Source: Spirosoma sp. 48-14 (lineage in GTDB: Bacteria; Bacteroidota; Bacteroidia; Cytophagales; Spirosomataceae). From it: a stretch of DNA of 64,000 nucleotides. The notes beneath the pieces are model-generated. The model was not told where the DNA came from. It made no database searches and saw only the letters and a program-made list of their open reading frames with translations. The position numbers and the translations under genes were made by a program. Shown here in pieces: positions 43,901 to 51,428 of the stretch (position 1 is its first letter; each line of letters opens with the position of its first letter). The stretch lies in the NCBI RefSeq assembly GCF_001898575.1, contig NZ_MKUD01000010.1:62001-126000 (forward strand). Reading direction: 5' to 3'.

Positions 43901-44364
43901 AAGTCCTGGAAAATAATGCGGACATCGTTGTACTGGGTGGGGTTGTCGGTCCAGACATAGTAATCGCGTTCGGGCGATCCTTTTGGCGCTTTTCGGGCGC
44001 GTTGAAACCAGGGATGCTGATCGGAGGTGTGGTTAATGACCAGCTCTGTGATAACTTTCAGGTTCCGCTGATGGGCTTCGTGAAGCAGCGTTTTAAACTG
44101 GTCGATGGTACCGTACGACGGGTTGATGGTGTAGTAATCCGCAATGTCGTAGCCGTCATCGCGCAGGGGCGACGGATAGAAGGGTAACAGCCAGATCGCC
44201 GTAACGCCCAGTTCCTGAAGGTAGTCCAGTTTCTGAAGCAAGCCCTTAAAATCACCGATGCCGTCGCCATTGCCATCGCAAAAGGCTTTGATGTGCAATT
44301 CATAAATAATGGCGTCCTTATACCACTGGAGATTGCCCTGAAGATCTATGTTCGTTTCTGTCAT
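40990..44364 (-). CDS. treS: Trehalose synthase - maltokinase fusion
   Basis: A 1124-residue bifunctional protein. The first about 550 residues are TreS (GH13): GFRLDAVPYL with nucleophile D210, FLAEANMWPED with E252, and LRNHDEL with D317, all intact. It interconverts maltose and trehalose. The C-terminal about 450 residues resemble maltokinase (Mak), with HGDLQLEKILL and IQDFGGESG, which makes maltose-1-phosphate for GlgE-type glycan synthesis. TreS-Mak fusions are known in bacteria. The gene heads the operon with trehalase. Confidence 0.93.
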   Translation of the reverse strand: MTETNIDLQGNLQWYKDAIIYELHIKAFCDGNGDGIGDFKGLLQKLDYLQELGVTAIWLLPFYPSPLRDDGYDIADYYTINPSYGTIDQFKTLLHEAHQRNLKVITELVINHTSDQHPWFQRARKAPKGSPERDYYVWTDNPTQYNDVRIIFQDFEHSNWTWDHEAQQYYWHRFFHHQPDLNYDNPLVQSEIFNIIDYWCEMGVDGFRLDAVPYLFEREGTNGENLPETHAFLKQLRQHIDDHFPGVVFLAEANMWPEDAASYFGDGDECHMNYHFPVMPRLFMALQMEDRYPITDIFDQTPTIPENCQWAIFLRNHDELTLEMVTDEERDYMYKTYIKDPRSRINLGLRHRLAPLLSNNRKKIELMNSLLFSLPGTPVLYYGDEIGMGDNVYLGDRDGVRTPMQWSPDRNAGFSAANPHKLYLPTILDSEYHYESVNVETQRQNTSSLFWFMKRMMTLRKKYKAFGRGDMRFLNVENPKVLAFTRTYEEQTLLIIINLSKYAQPAEIELDGFGGYIPVELFSRNAFPAISERETYFFTLAPHDYQWFVLEKAAVNQTSPLQLPELHVALWGQILNHNTRERLETKVLPDYLLRTDWFREKRVTMRSVTILNHAPLMLPVGSAYILLLEVSYERGLPEIFQLVVAFADELQSALLLHSCPQAVLADLHLGHESGVLCDGLYLPDVQQALLQKIAGENRPAEGNLVRQSKPMLTDYVAQHSTIKSKLAASGPAYASIVYDHCFVLKVYRKVDRSINPDAEISWFLSEKAGFSNVPPFAGMLEMFVSGEPIMLAVMQKQVAQHGDGKQYVLERINNFIERILARNPVQLADAVNASLGTLSQPVSFAELGHETQELIGHRAAEQVRLLGERIGQMHRALASDKTLGDFSPEEFSLHYQRSLYAGFQSLVRESYQTQKRNLQRLPDDVRQDVERILGRKEEVLALFKRIYGKKLVSTKIRIHGDLQLEKILLTGKDIAIQDFGGESGRSYSERRLKRSPLRDVASLIRSFYYVGYEGFLQTNQVTAEDTAPLLPYAGFWAQCMSNFFMEAYLDTVQGSSFIPDDPDDLQMMLETYLLEKAISDLNQELSHRPEWVRVPLQIIQSIIDRPDTVAKAFVPETVDGIGSF

Positions 44365-44450
44365 GATTTCTGGAAGTAAACGGTTCGATTGGTCGATAGC
44401 GCTAGCCTGACTGGTACTGAACCCGACTCTATCGACAAACAGGATTTTGG

Positions 44451-44507
44451 CAACTTCTCGATTCGAGCTAAGAATCTGCTTACAGACCGCTTAGAAATTA
44501 CTTAGAA
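44451..44507 (-). promoter_or_regulatory. Heptamer array b' and promoter (treS-trehalase operon)
   Basis: On the minus strand: TTCTAAG (44507-44501), TTCTAAG (44496-44490), CTGTAAG (44485-44479) and TTCTTAG (44474-44468), with 11-bp pitch. A box AGAAGTTG (44458-44451) follows after 9 nt. The treS start lies 87 nt downstream. Confidence 0.7.
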
Positions 44508-44558
44508 CGCTTTTGAGACTTGGTTGTTTAGCGGGAAATCAAACTTTTGATGGAACGT

Positions 44559-44616
44559 CTCTAAGAAGTTTCTAAGATTTACTTAAGTCGGTTTTAAGCT
44601 TGATAGACGTCTTTTG
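44559..44616 (+). promoter_or_regulatory. Heptamer array b and promoter (otsAB)
   Basis: CTCTAAG (44559), TTCTAAG (44570), ACTTAAG (44581) and TTTTAAG (44592) have an exact 11-bp pitch, with -7-like GTCTTTTG at 44609-44616, 10 nt after the last repeat. The start codon is 39 nt further on. It is back to back with array b' in the same 290-bp gap. Confidence 0.75.
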
Positions 44617-44654
44617 TACTACACACTGCGCGTTCAGTAACGCAACAAGCCTGC

Positions 44655-46874
44655 ATGACAACATCTAAAACTCCGTTTAAACGCCTGATTATTGTTTCCT
44701 ATCGATTACCATTTACCGTTAAGGAAAAGCAGGAAGGTTATGAACTGGTCCAGAATTCAGGAGGTCTGGTATCGGCCGTTTTGTCGATGGCCGGGCAGAT
44801 GGGGCAGTCGTCCGATGGCTTACCGACCAAAATTCACTGGGTAGGGCATGCCGATTCGGCCTTTCAGGAGGTGGATGCGTCGGTTTTTGAGAACGAAACG
44901 TTTGTGGCTCATCCGGTTTTTGTCGATGAAACGGTTCACACGGGCTTTTACTACGGATTTAGTAATGATCTTGTCTGGCCCTTATTCCATTATTTTCCGT
45001 CGTATGCTTCGTTTCGGGAAAGCGATTTCGAACACTATCAACAGGCCAACACTTGTTTTCTGAAGGTTCTGAATGACCTGATCGAACCCGGCGACCTGGT
45101 CTGGATTCACGATTTTCAACTGATGCTGTTGCCTCAGATGGTGCGTCAGGCAACTCCCGACGCGTCGATTGGTTATTTCTTCCACATCCCGTTTCCGACG
45201 TATGAAATCATCAAGTTACTCCCTCGTGCCTGGCGACAGGAGTTGTTAAGGGGTGTTCTGGGGGCCGATGTCGTTGGGTTTCATACGGCCGATTATGTGC
45301 AGCACTTTATGCAGAGCGTGGCCGAAGTGCTGGAGCTACCCATTATTGATCAACGGATTGTGTTAGCCGATCGGTCGCTGCTGGTTAAAGAGTTTCCCAT
45401 CAGTATCGATTTCAATAAGTTCGATCAAAGCAGCCAGGACGCCGATGTTATCCAGACCCGGTTGCGCGATCAAGCCATGCTGCGTCACAACCGCCTTATT
45501 TTTTCGGTTGATCGGCTCGATTACACAAAAGGAATCATGTATCGATTGCGGGGCTTTGAGCGGTTTCTGGTTCAGCATCCCGAATGGCATGACCGGGTTA
45601 CGTTTGTGATGACGGTGGTGCCCTCGCGCGATAAAATCGGTCAGTACCAGGACCTTAAACGTGAGATTGAGGAAACAGTTGGCCGGATCAATGGGCTATT
45701 TGGCACCATTGGCTGGCGGCCTATTGTTTATATGTATTCGTCGCTCTCGTTTACTGAACTGATGGCGCTCTATACAGCCTGCGACGTTGCCCTGATTACC
45801 CCGCTCCGCGACGGGATGAATCTGGTCTGTAAAGAATTCATTGCCAGTCGGCACGATCACCGGGGTGTGCTGATTCTAAGCGAGCTGGCGGGAGCAGCCC
45901 AGGAACTTCGGGAGGCTATCATTATCAATCCGACCGATACCCAGGAAGTCGCTGAGGCCATTCAGCAGGGGCTTACCATGCCCGAAGCCGAGCAGGAGCA
46001 GCGGTTGATAACCATGCGTAAGCATCTGCAGAACAATAATGTGTTCCGCTGGAGTCATGATTTCCTGTCGTCTTTTCAGGGCGCTCGCGAAAGTGAATCT
46101 GAGCTGGAAACCGACCTACCGATTGCTTCATTTGTCAGTTCGTTCGAACAGGCTCAGCAGCGCCTGCTCCTGTTCGATTTCGACGGCACACTGGCCCCTA
46201 TTGTGAATGATCCGGCACTGGCTTGTCCGTCCGATGCCTTAAAGAAAACCATTCAGCGCTTGGCCGAAACCAGCGATGTGGTCGTCATTAGTGGCCGTAA
46301 TCGGGCGTTTCTGGAAAAAACATTCGCGGGTATTCCGGTTTATCTGGTTGCCGAACACGGCGCTTTCCTTCAGAAACCAGACCAGCCCTGGGAGCGACTC
46401 GATTTATCAAGTGATGATTGGGTCGATTCGGTTCGGGCGATGATGACCCCCTATGTCGAACGTGCCCCCGGCTCATTCATCGAGGAAAAAGAAACCTCCA
46501 TTGCCTGGCATTATCGAAAAAGTGAGGTTGATGATATTGAAAATCAGGCCGTTGATCTGGCTACCCAATTGCGAAGTACTGCCTATACAATACCGTTGAC
46601 GATTATTCAGGGAAGTAAAGTGGTGGAAGTTAAAACCGCACAGCATAGCAAGGGCACCGTTGCCAATGCCATTTTTGAGCAAAAACCGTATGATTTTATC
46701 GTGAGTATTGGCGACGATACCACCGATGAGGATATGTTTCGGCAGTTACCCAACTGGGCGTATACTGTAAAAGTGGGCGCTGGGCTTTCGTTTGCCCGTT
46801 ACCGCCTGGCACGGCAACGCGATGTCGAAAGGTTGCTGGAACGAATGAGTGAGGTAGTCGTTGAAGCCTCCTGA
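44655..46874 (+). CDS. otsAB: Trehalose-6-phosphate synthase/phosphatase fusion (OtsA-OtsB)
   Basis: A 739-residue bifunctional protein. The first about 470 residues are GT20 trehalose-6-phosphate synthase (NSGGLVSAVL, WIHDFQLMLLPQMVR, DRLDYTKGIMYRLRGFERFL, LRDGMNLVCKEFIA). From about 500 comes an HAD-type trehalose-6-phosphatase with FDFDGTLAPI (D508, D510), VVISGR and GDDTTDEDMF. It makes trehalose from UDP-glucose and glucose-6-phosphate in the cytosol. Such fusions occur in Bacteroidota. Confidence 0.93.
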   Translation: MTTSKTPFKRLIIVSYRLPFTVKEKQEGYELVQNSGGLVSAVLSMAGQMGQSSDGLPTKIHWVGHADSAFQEVDASVFENETFVAHPVFVDETVHTGFYYGFSNDLVWPLFHYFPSYASFRESDFEHYQQANTCFLKVLNDLIEPGDLVWIHDFQLMLLPQMVRQATPDASIGYFFHIPFPTYEIIKLLPRAWRQELLRGVLGADVVGFHTADYVQHFMQSVAEVLELPIIDQRIVLADRSLLVKEFPISIDFNKFDQSSQDADVIQTRLRDQAMLRHNRLIFSVDRLDYTKGIMYRLRGFERFLVQHPEWHDRVTFVMTVVPSRDKIGQYQDLKREIEETVGRINGLFGTIGWRPIVYMYSSLSFTELMALYTACDVALITPLRDGMNLVCKEFIASRHDHRGVLILSELAGAAQELREAIIINPTDTQEVAEAIQQGLTMPEAEQEQRLITMRKHLQNNNVFRWSHDFLSSFQGARESESELETDLPIASFVSSFEQAQQRLLLFDFDGTLAPIVNDPALACPSDALKKTIQRLAETSDVVVISGRNRAFLEKTFAGIPVYLVAEHGAFLQKPDQPWERLDLSSDDWVDSVRAMMTPYVERAPGSFIEEKETSIAWHYRKSEVDDIENQAVDLATQLRSTAYTIPLTIIQGSKVVEVKTAQHSKGTVANAIFEQKPYDFIVSIGDDTTDEDMFRQLPNWAYTVKVGAGLSFARYRLARQRDVERLLERMSEVVVEAS

Positions 46875-46884
46875 AACCAGTTAC

Positions 46885-47121
46885 TTACCTGCTTTTGATC
46901 AGGTCGTCGACTCGGTTTTCAGGCTTGGGCGATTCGTTTAGCTTTTGGCGTAAATGCCTGTAATGCGGTGGAAGCTTATCGAAGTTTGAGCTTCTGAGCC
47001 CATACCAGGCGCTGGCAAAATAGCTAAGAGCGCCTATCGCCAATATGACTAGGGTCACGATCAAAAATAGCAGCATGAGATAGTTAACGTTAAGGTGAAC
47101 AACCCAAACAACATTGACCAT
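46885..47121 (-). CDS. Small membrane protein with basic tail
   Basis: The annotated-length frame begins with TTG at 47193, but the predicted promoter box lies exactly there. The ATG at 47121 gives 78 residues with one transmembrane helix (about 10-38) and a basic Pro-containing C-terminus. It is separated by 10 nt from the end of the convergent otsAB gene. Heptamer array c controls it. Function unknown. Confidence 0.55.
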   Translation of the reverse strand: MVNVVWVVHLNVNYLMLLFLIVTLVILAIGALSYFASAWYGLRSSNFDKLPPHYRHLRQKLNESPKPENRVDDLIKSR

Positions 47122-47190
47122 ACCCTGCCAGTAAGAAAACAGGGTATGGATCAATGCATGGGAAAGCGCATGTTCACCGCTTTGTAGGGG

Positions 47191-47247
47191 CAAAGTGGCG
47201 GTAACGAATAAGGAATTACTTAAACAGACCTTAGAATTTGATTAGAG
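47191..47247 (-). promoter_or_regulatory. Heptamer array c and promoter
   Basis: On the minus strand: CTCTAAT (47247-47241), TTCTAAG (47236-47230), GTTTAAG (47225-47219) and TCCTTAT (47214-47208), with 11-bp pitch. A box CCACTTTG (47198-47191) follows after 9 nt. The gene start at 47121 lies 70 nt downstream. Confidence 0.65.
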
Positions 47248-47356
47248 CCATGTAAGGTATTGTTAGTCAATAAATTAGCGAGGGTGAGTTTAACCAATGA
47301 ATTCGTTTCGTGGTTTACTACTATATACGGGCTGCTCATCGGGAGCCTATTGAACT

Positions 47357-48034
47357 ATGAAACTATTAGTAGTAGAAGATGAGGCCAAGACGCTACAGGC
47401 CATTCAGCAGGGACTGGAAGAAAGCCAGTTTGAGGTCGATATTGCCTACGACGGGTTGATTGCCAAGCGGTTGGCGTTAAAAAACAATTATGCGGCCATC
47501 ATTACAGATCTGATTTTGCCAGGTCTTAACGGTTATGAACTGTGTCGCCAGCTTCGTGCCGAGGGGCTTACTACACCCATTTTGATTCTGACAGCGCTGG
47601 GCGAAACGGATGATAAGGTTATGGGCTTTGATGCCGGGGCCGATCAGTACCTGACCAAGCCATTCCAGTTTGCCGAATTACTGGCCAGAGTCCGGGCGCT
47701 GACCAAACGGGGTACGCAGGTTGCTATGACCGCCCAGACTTTGCGCTATGGAGGCATTGAAATGAATCTGGATGCTAAAACCGTTACCCGCGACGACAAA
47801 CCGATTGATCTGACGGCGAGGGAGTTTGCGCTGCTGGAGTTTCTGATGCGTAATCAGGGACGGGTACTTTCTAAGCCGGCCATTGCCGAACACGTCTGGG
47901 ATTTGAATTTCGACACGGGGACCAATGTCGTCGAAGTTTACATTAACTACCTCCGTAAAAAAATCGATAAAGACTTTCCTAAAAAGCTGATCCATACCCA
48001 GTTTGGTATGGGCTACATGTTTAAGGAAGAATGA
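47357..48034 (+). CDS. OmpR-family response regulator
   Basis: A 225-residue protein with a receiver domain (phospho-acceptor D51 in IITDLILPG, acidic pocket VVEDEA, T79, K101 in YLTKPF) and a C-terminal winged-helix OmpR domain (DLTAREFALLEFLMRNQGRVLSKPAIAEHVW, then VVEVYINYLRKKID). It resembles CusR/CopR-type regulators. It sits 87 nt upstream of a histidine kinase and in the middle of the genes carrying heptamer arrays, so it is the best candidate for their regulator. Its own upstream region has no clear array. Confidence 0.93.
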   Translation: MKLLVVEDEAKTLQAIQQGLEESQFEVDIAYDGLIAKRLALKNNYAAIITDLILPGLNGYELCRQLRAEGLTTPILILTALGETDDKVMGFDAGADQYLTKPFQFAELLARVRALTKRGTQVAMTAQTLRYGGIEMNLDAKTVTRDDKPIDLTAREFALLEFLMRNQGRVLSKPAIAEHVWDLNFDTGTNVVEVYINYLRKKIDKDFPKKLIHTQFGMGYMFKEE

Positions 48035-48041
48035 ATGAGCG

Positions 48042-48114
48042 GGGGCAGGGAGCAGGGTGAGGGGTAGCGTATAGACCCGTAACACCCTGCCCCACGCACC
48101 CTGCTCCCTGCCCC
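48042..48114. repeat. 18-bp perfect inverted repeat between regulator and kinase
   Basis: GGGGCAGGGAGCAGGGTG (48042-48059) pairs with CACCCTGCTCCCTGCCCC (48097-48114). A second partial CACCCTGCCCC lies at 48083. It fills most of the 87-nt gap between the two genes and is G/C-rich, unlike its surroundings. It could lower kinase expression relative to the regulator, or be a mobile REP-like element. Confidence 0.75.
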
Positions 48115-48121
48115 TCGCCCT

Positions 48122-49489
48122 ATGACTATTCGAAATCGGTTGACGATACGCTTTACTGGCCTGGTTTCCAGTATTTTGTTACTGGCCTTTGTGAGCATAT
48201 ACGCTTTTTGCTGGTATTTCATTTCGTCGGACTTTTACCGTCGGCTCGACCGGAAAGCCAACACGATTGGGGATATGCTGATTCGGCATCGGTTGAATAC
48301 TGATCTGATTCGGCAATTGACCCGGATTCGTAAAGATCAGCTACCCAACCAAAAGATCATTGCATTCGACCAGCGGGATTCCATTATTTTATCGACCAAC
48401 GAAGCGATTACCCTAACCCTTCCCGAATCTATACTGGGCGATATTCGTCAGGTTCGGGAGAAGGCGTTCCGGCAGGATAAGTACTATGTGGTTGGTACGC
48501 GGTTCATGACGGCTTCCGGCCAATTTGTTGTGATTGCCAGTGCTGAGAATAGGTATGGCGATGAATTCTTACGGCGGTTATTCTGGTCGCTGACAGGCCT
48601 TTTCTGCCTGATTGTAGCCATTACGGCCTTTTCCGGCTGGTTTTTTGCCGACGATGCCTTACGCCCGGTGCAGGCTATGGACCGCACACTCAATGCCATT
48701 TTTCCAAAAAACCGCGACGAACGATTACCGTTGCACCACGATAATGATGAAATAAGCCGCTTATCGCAAACTATCAATCAACTGCTGGACCGAGTCAACG
48801 AATCGTTTCGGCTGCAACGGATGTTTGTCGCCAATGTATCGCATGAACTTAAAAATCCGCTTACCCTCATCAGTTCGCAACTGGAAGTGAGCCTGCTGAA
48901 TGAGCGAGGTCCTGAAGCCTATCGGCAAACCATTCGCTCAGTGTTGCAGGACGTGACTGAGCTGTCCAGTTTAACCCACGAACTGCTCCGGCTTTCACAG
49001 CTCAACCAAAATGATGCCGTTAGTTTGCTGACCGATCGGGTGCGTATCGATGAAATCGTTTGGGATGTTCGCGCCCAGATAAAAGCCATCAATCCGCTGT
49101 ATGCTGTCACAGTTCAACTCGGCACATTACCCGAAGAGCCTGATCAATTGTCCGTTCAGGGGAACAAAACATTACTGGAAACAGCCCTGAAAAATCTGAC
49201 TGAAAATGCCTGTAAGTTCTCGGATGATGGGAAAGCGGAGGTAAATGTAGATTTCCTGGATGCCGCTGTTACCATCCGCATCCAGAACCAGGGGAAGCCC
49301 ATACCCACTGCTGATTTGCCGTATATTTTCGAACCCTTTTACCGAAGCAGTAAAACGGCTGAGGTGCGCGGGTATGGAATTGGTCTGTCGCTCGTTGAGC
49401 GTATTGTTCGGCTACATCGGGGACATGTACAGGTCAGTTCATCCACAGGCCAGCCGACCGTATTCAGTATTGTTCTTCCCCGGCAATAG
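48122..49489 (+). CDS. Sensor histidine kinase
   Basis: A 455-residue protein: transmembrane helix 1 (about 12-36), periplasmic sensor about 37-150, transmembrane helix 2 (152-176), HAMP (about 177-229), HisKA with VANVSHELKNPLTL (H241) and HATPase with ALKNLTENACKF and YGIGLSLVERIV. It phosphorylates the adjacent regulator. The layout is like CusS-type sensors, but the signal is unknown and the periplasmic domain has no clear metal motif. Confidence 0.92.
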   Translation: MTIRNRLTIRFTGLVSSILLLAFVSIYAFCWYFISSDFYRRLDRKANTIGDMLIRHRLNTDLIRQLTRIRKDQLPNQKIIAFDQRDSIILSTNEAITLTLPESILGDIRQVREKAFRQDKYYVVGTRFMTASGQFVVIASAENRYGDEFLRRLFWSLTGLFCLIVAITAFSGWFFADDALRPVQAMDRTLNAIFPKNRDERLPLHHDNDEISRLSQTINQLLDRVNESFRLQRMFVANVSHELKNPLTLISSQLEVSLLNERGPEAYRQTIRSVLQDVTELSSLTHELLRLSQLNQNDAVSLLTDRVRIDEIVWDVRAQIKAINPLYAVTVQLGTLPEEPDQLSVQGNKTLLETALKNLTENACKFSDDGKAEVNVDFLDAAVTIRIQNQGKPIPTADLPYIFEPFYRSSKTAEVRGYGIGLSLVERIVRLHRGHVQVSSSTGQPTVFSIVLPRQ

Positions 49490-49528
49490 CTACCAGTTTA
49501 TAAGTAAGCGTTTTGCCCAGGTAGGGTG

Positions 49529-49602
49529 AGGGCAGATTCTTAAATCTGCCCTAGTGAGGTTTCTCAAAACCGAACGATTTGTCTGGCTCGGTTTTGAGAA
49601 CC
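49529..49602. terminator. Two hairpins after the kinase gene
   Basis: AGGGCAGATT pairs with AATCTGCCCT (49529-49552, 4-nt loop). CTCAAAACCGA pairs with TCGGTTTTGAG (49563-49598), extended by flanking GG/CC. Both stems are long but without a U-run, so they may act as mRNA ends or protein-independent pause signals. Confidence 0.5.
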
Positions 49603-49624
49603 TGCCTCCACGAACTCAAATAGT

Positions 49625-49682
49625 TTCTAAGAATATTCTAAGGAGTTTATCAGCGAATACTAATTCGACGGAGGCAGATTTG
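49625..49682 (+). promoter_or_regulatory. Heptamer array d and promoter
   Basis: TTCTAAG (49625), TTCTAAG (49636), TTATCAG (49647) and TACTAAT (49658) at 11-bp pitch, then CAGATTTG (49675-49682) as the -7-like box 10 nt after the fourth unit. The small gene at 49725 starts 43 nt later. Confidence 0.7.
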
Positions 49683-49724
49683 GTTGTTTACTAACCTACC
49701 CTTAGCTGTAAATAAACCAGACAC

Positions 49725-49925
49725 ATGATCCGTACAACCCATCCTTATACCCCATTTTTTCCACCGGGGCCCGCAACGCCAACCCGAAAACGACCGACGA
49801 ACGATCCTTTATTCGACGATGATCCGCCACCTCAGCCCGATTGGCTGTTAATTCTGATGTGTGCCCTGTTTTTGTTGACCCTCTTTCTGGCCTGGTACGT
49901 CGATATTCCGCGCTTATTGCACTAA
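49725..49925 (+). CDS. Small membrane protein with Pro-rich N-terminus
   Basis: A 66-residue protein: a Pro/Asp-rich cytoplasmic part (1-37) and one transmembrane helix (about 40-60). It is the only gene behind array d, so a member of the predicted regulon. Perhaps a small regulator of a membrane enzyme or stress sensor; unknown. Confidence 0.6.
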   Translation: MIRTTHPYTPFFPPGPATPTRKRPTNDPLFDDDPPPQPDWLLILMCALFLLTLFLAWYVDIPRLLH

Positions 49926-49945
49926 TTGGGCGTCTATCTACTACG

Positions 49946-51340
49946 TTATTCGATCAGTAGTTTAACTTTTTTGCTTTTGGTGCGGCTCTGTAACCAGCGT
50001 TCGATTCGGCGTTTCTCGGTAGGTGTGTGTTTCCGGGAAAACTGTGCATAGACAAGGGTAACCGTATCGGGTCGGTTACTGGTTGTGTTCATCACCAGAG
50101 CCCTGGTCGCTGTAAATGTGCGTACATCGGGCATAAGTGTTTTGAGTTCATTACGCAGGTCGGCAACTGGAAGGCCAGCTATCTGATTTCGCCGGATGTA
50201 GTTTTGCAGTGAGTCGATGGTCTGATCTTTTCGGGCTATGGCACCCTGACTGTATTTGATCATCTGGTCGGCCAGGGTATTGGTAATGGCATTCATATCG
50301 ACTTCGGTATCTTTAAAATTCCCCTGTTTAATTATGAGTTGAGCATCCTGGATTCCATAGGCTCCCATCCTGTTCTTCAGTTCGTTAATAGAGTCCTTCG
50401 GTAGTGGTTCGCCTACTAGGGTTAGTTCCAGTTTACTCTGTTGGCGATTATACCGGGCTGCGTAATTAATGACCTGCCGATACTGGAATTCGCATTCGTT
50501 GGACACAAACCGTTTGGCCGACTGCTCGAAGATGGTTTTACGGACAATCTGATAGGCAAGGTACGTGCTGGGTACAATAACGATCAGGACGGCAATCCAG
50601 ATGGTATTTCGAACCCGGCGCTCAACATCAGGTGATAGATACTCCTTCTTATGGAAATTCAGAAAGCGTACCATCAGGAATGTAGACAGGCTGATACAGA
50701 TGCAGTTGATCAGAAATAGGTAAAAAGCGCCGGCGAAGTAATAGAAATTGCCCGTTGCCAGTCCATACCCTGCCGTACAGAGCGGAGGCATCAGGGCAGT
50801 AGCAATAGCCACTCCCGGAATCACGTTCGTTACTTTTTCCCGACGCGATCCGGCAATGATCCCGGCCAGCCCGCCAAAAAAAGCAATAAAGGCGTCCCAA
50901 ACGGTAGGCGATGTACGAGCCAGCAGTTCGGATTGCGCAATATGCAGGGGGCTTATCAGAAAGTAGATGGTCGAGGTGAGCAGGCTGATAAAGACGGCAA
51001 TGCTGATGTTCTTGATGGCTCGTTGAATCAGCGTCAGATCGTTAATGCCGATACCCAGACCAATACCCATAATCGGGCCCATCAGTGGCGAAATGAGCAT
51101 GGCGCCGGTAATAATCGCCGGGGAGTTGACATTCAGGCCGATGGAGGCAATAAAAATGGCGAAAATGAGCGTCCATAAATTAATTCCGCGAAACTCGATG
51201 CCTTTACTGATCGACTGGATAATCTCTTCCTCCTCGGCTTTGTCTTCGTCCAGACTAAACCTGCCACGAAGAATTCGACTAAACTGAGCAAACACGTCAG
51301 AGCGGTTTGCCCGTAGGTTGTTTTGATTTTCAGTAATCAT
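49946..51340 (-). CDS. DUF389 membrane protein
   Basis: A 464-residue protein. Residues about 50-260 contain the DUF389 domain, six helices with SPAIITGAMLISPLMGPIMGIGLG and GIIAGSRREKVTNVIPGVAIATALMPPLCTAGYGLA. The C-terminal about 190 residues form a helical soluble region. Members are membrane proteins of unknown transport or stress role. The start codon is 58 nt from the divergent Na+/H+ antiporter start. Confidence 0.85.
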   Translation of the reverse strand: MITENQNNLRANRSDVFAQFSRILRGRFSLDEDKAEEEEIIQSISKGIEFRGINLWTLIFAIFIASIGLNVNSPAIITGAMLISPLMGPIMGIGLGIGINDLTLIQRAIKNISIAVFISLLTSTIYFLISPLHIAQSELLARTSPTVWDAFIAFFGGLAGIIAGSRREKVTNVIPGVAIATALMPPLCTAGYGLATGNFYYFAGAFYLFLINCICISLSTFLMVRFLNFHKKEYLSPDVERRVRNTIWIAVLIVIVPSTYLAYQIVRKTIFEQSAKRFVSNECEFQYRQVINYAARYNRQQSKLELTLVGEPLPKDSINELKNRMGAYGIQDAQLIIKQGNFKDTEVDMNAITNTLADQMIKYSQGAIARKDQTIDSLQNYIRRNQIAGLPVADLRNELKTLMPDVRTFTATRALVMNTTSNRPDTVTLVYAQFSRKHTPTEKRRIERWLQSRTKSKKVKLLIE

Positions 51341-51428
51341 TTTGGTGTAGTGGGCTTAGGATTCCTGATAACTCAACCCGGTTTTTAATCAAAAGTTAAT
51401 GTATTCTTGTGTAATTATTCTTTTGTCG

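Noticed and set aside
40990..44364. Many plus-strand ORFs opposite the TreS-maltokinase gene
   Set aside because: High-GC antisense frames without start context or homologous motifs.
47248..47356. Heptamer array before the response regulator
   Set aside because: A few TTAG and TAAG words occur, but not at 11-bp steps, so no array was called.
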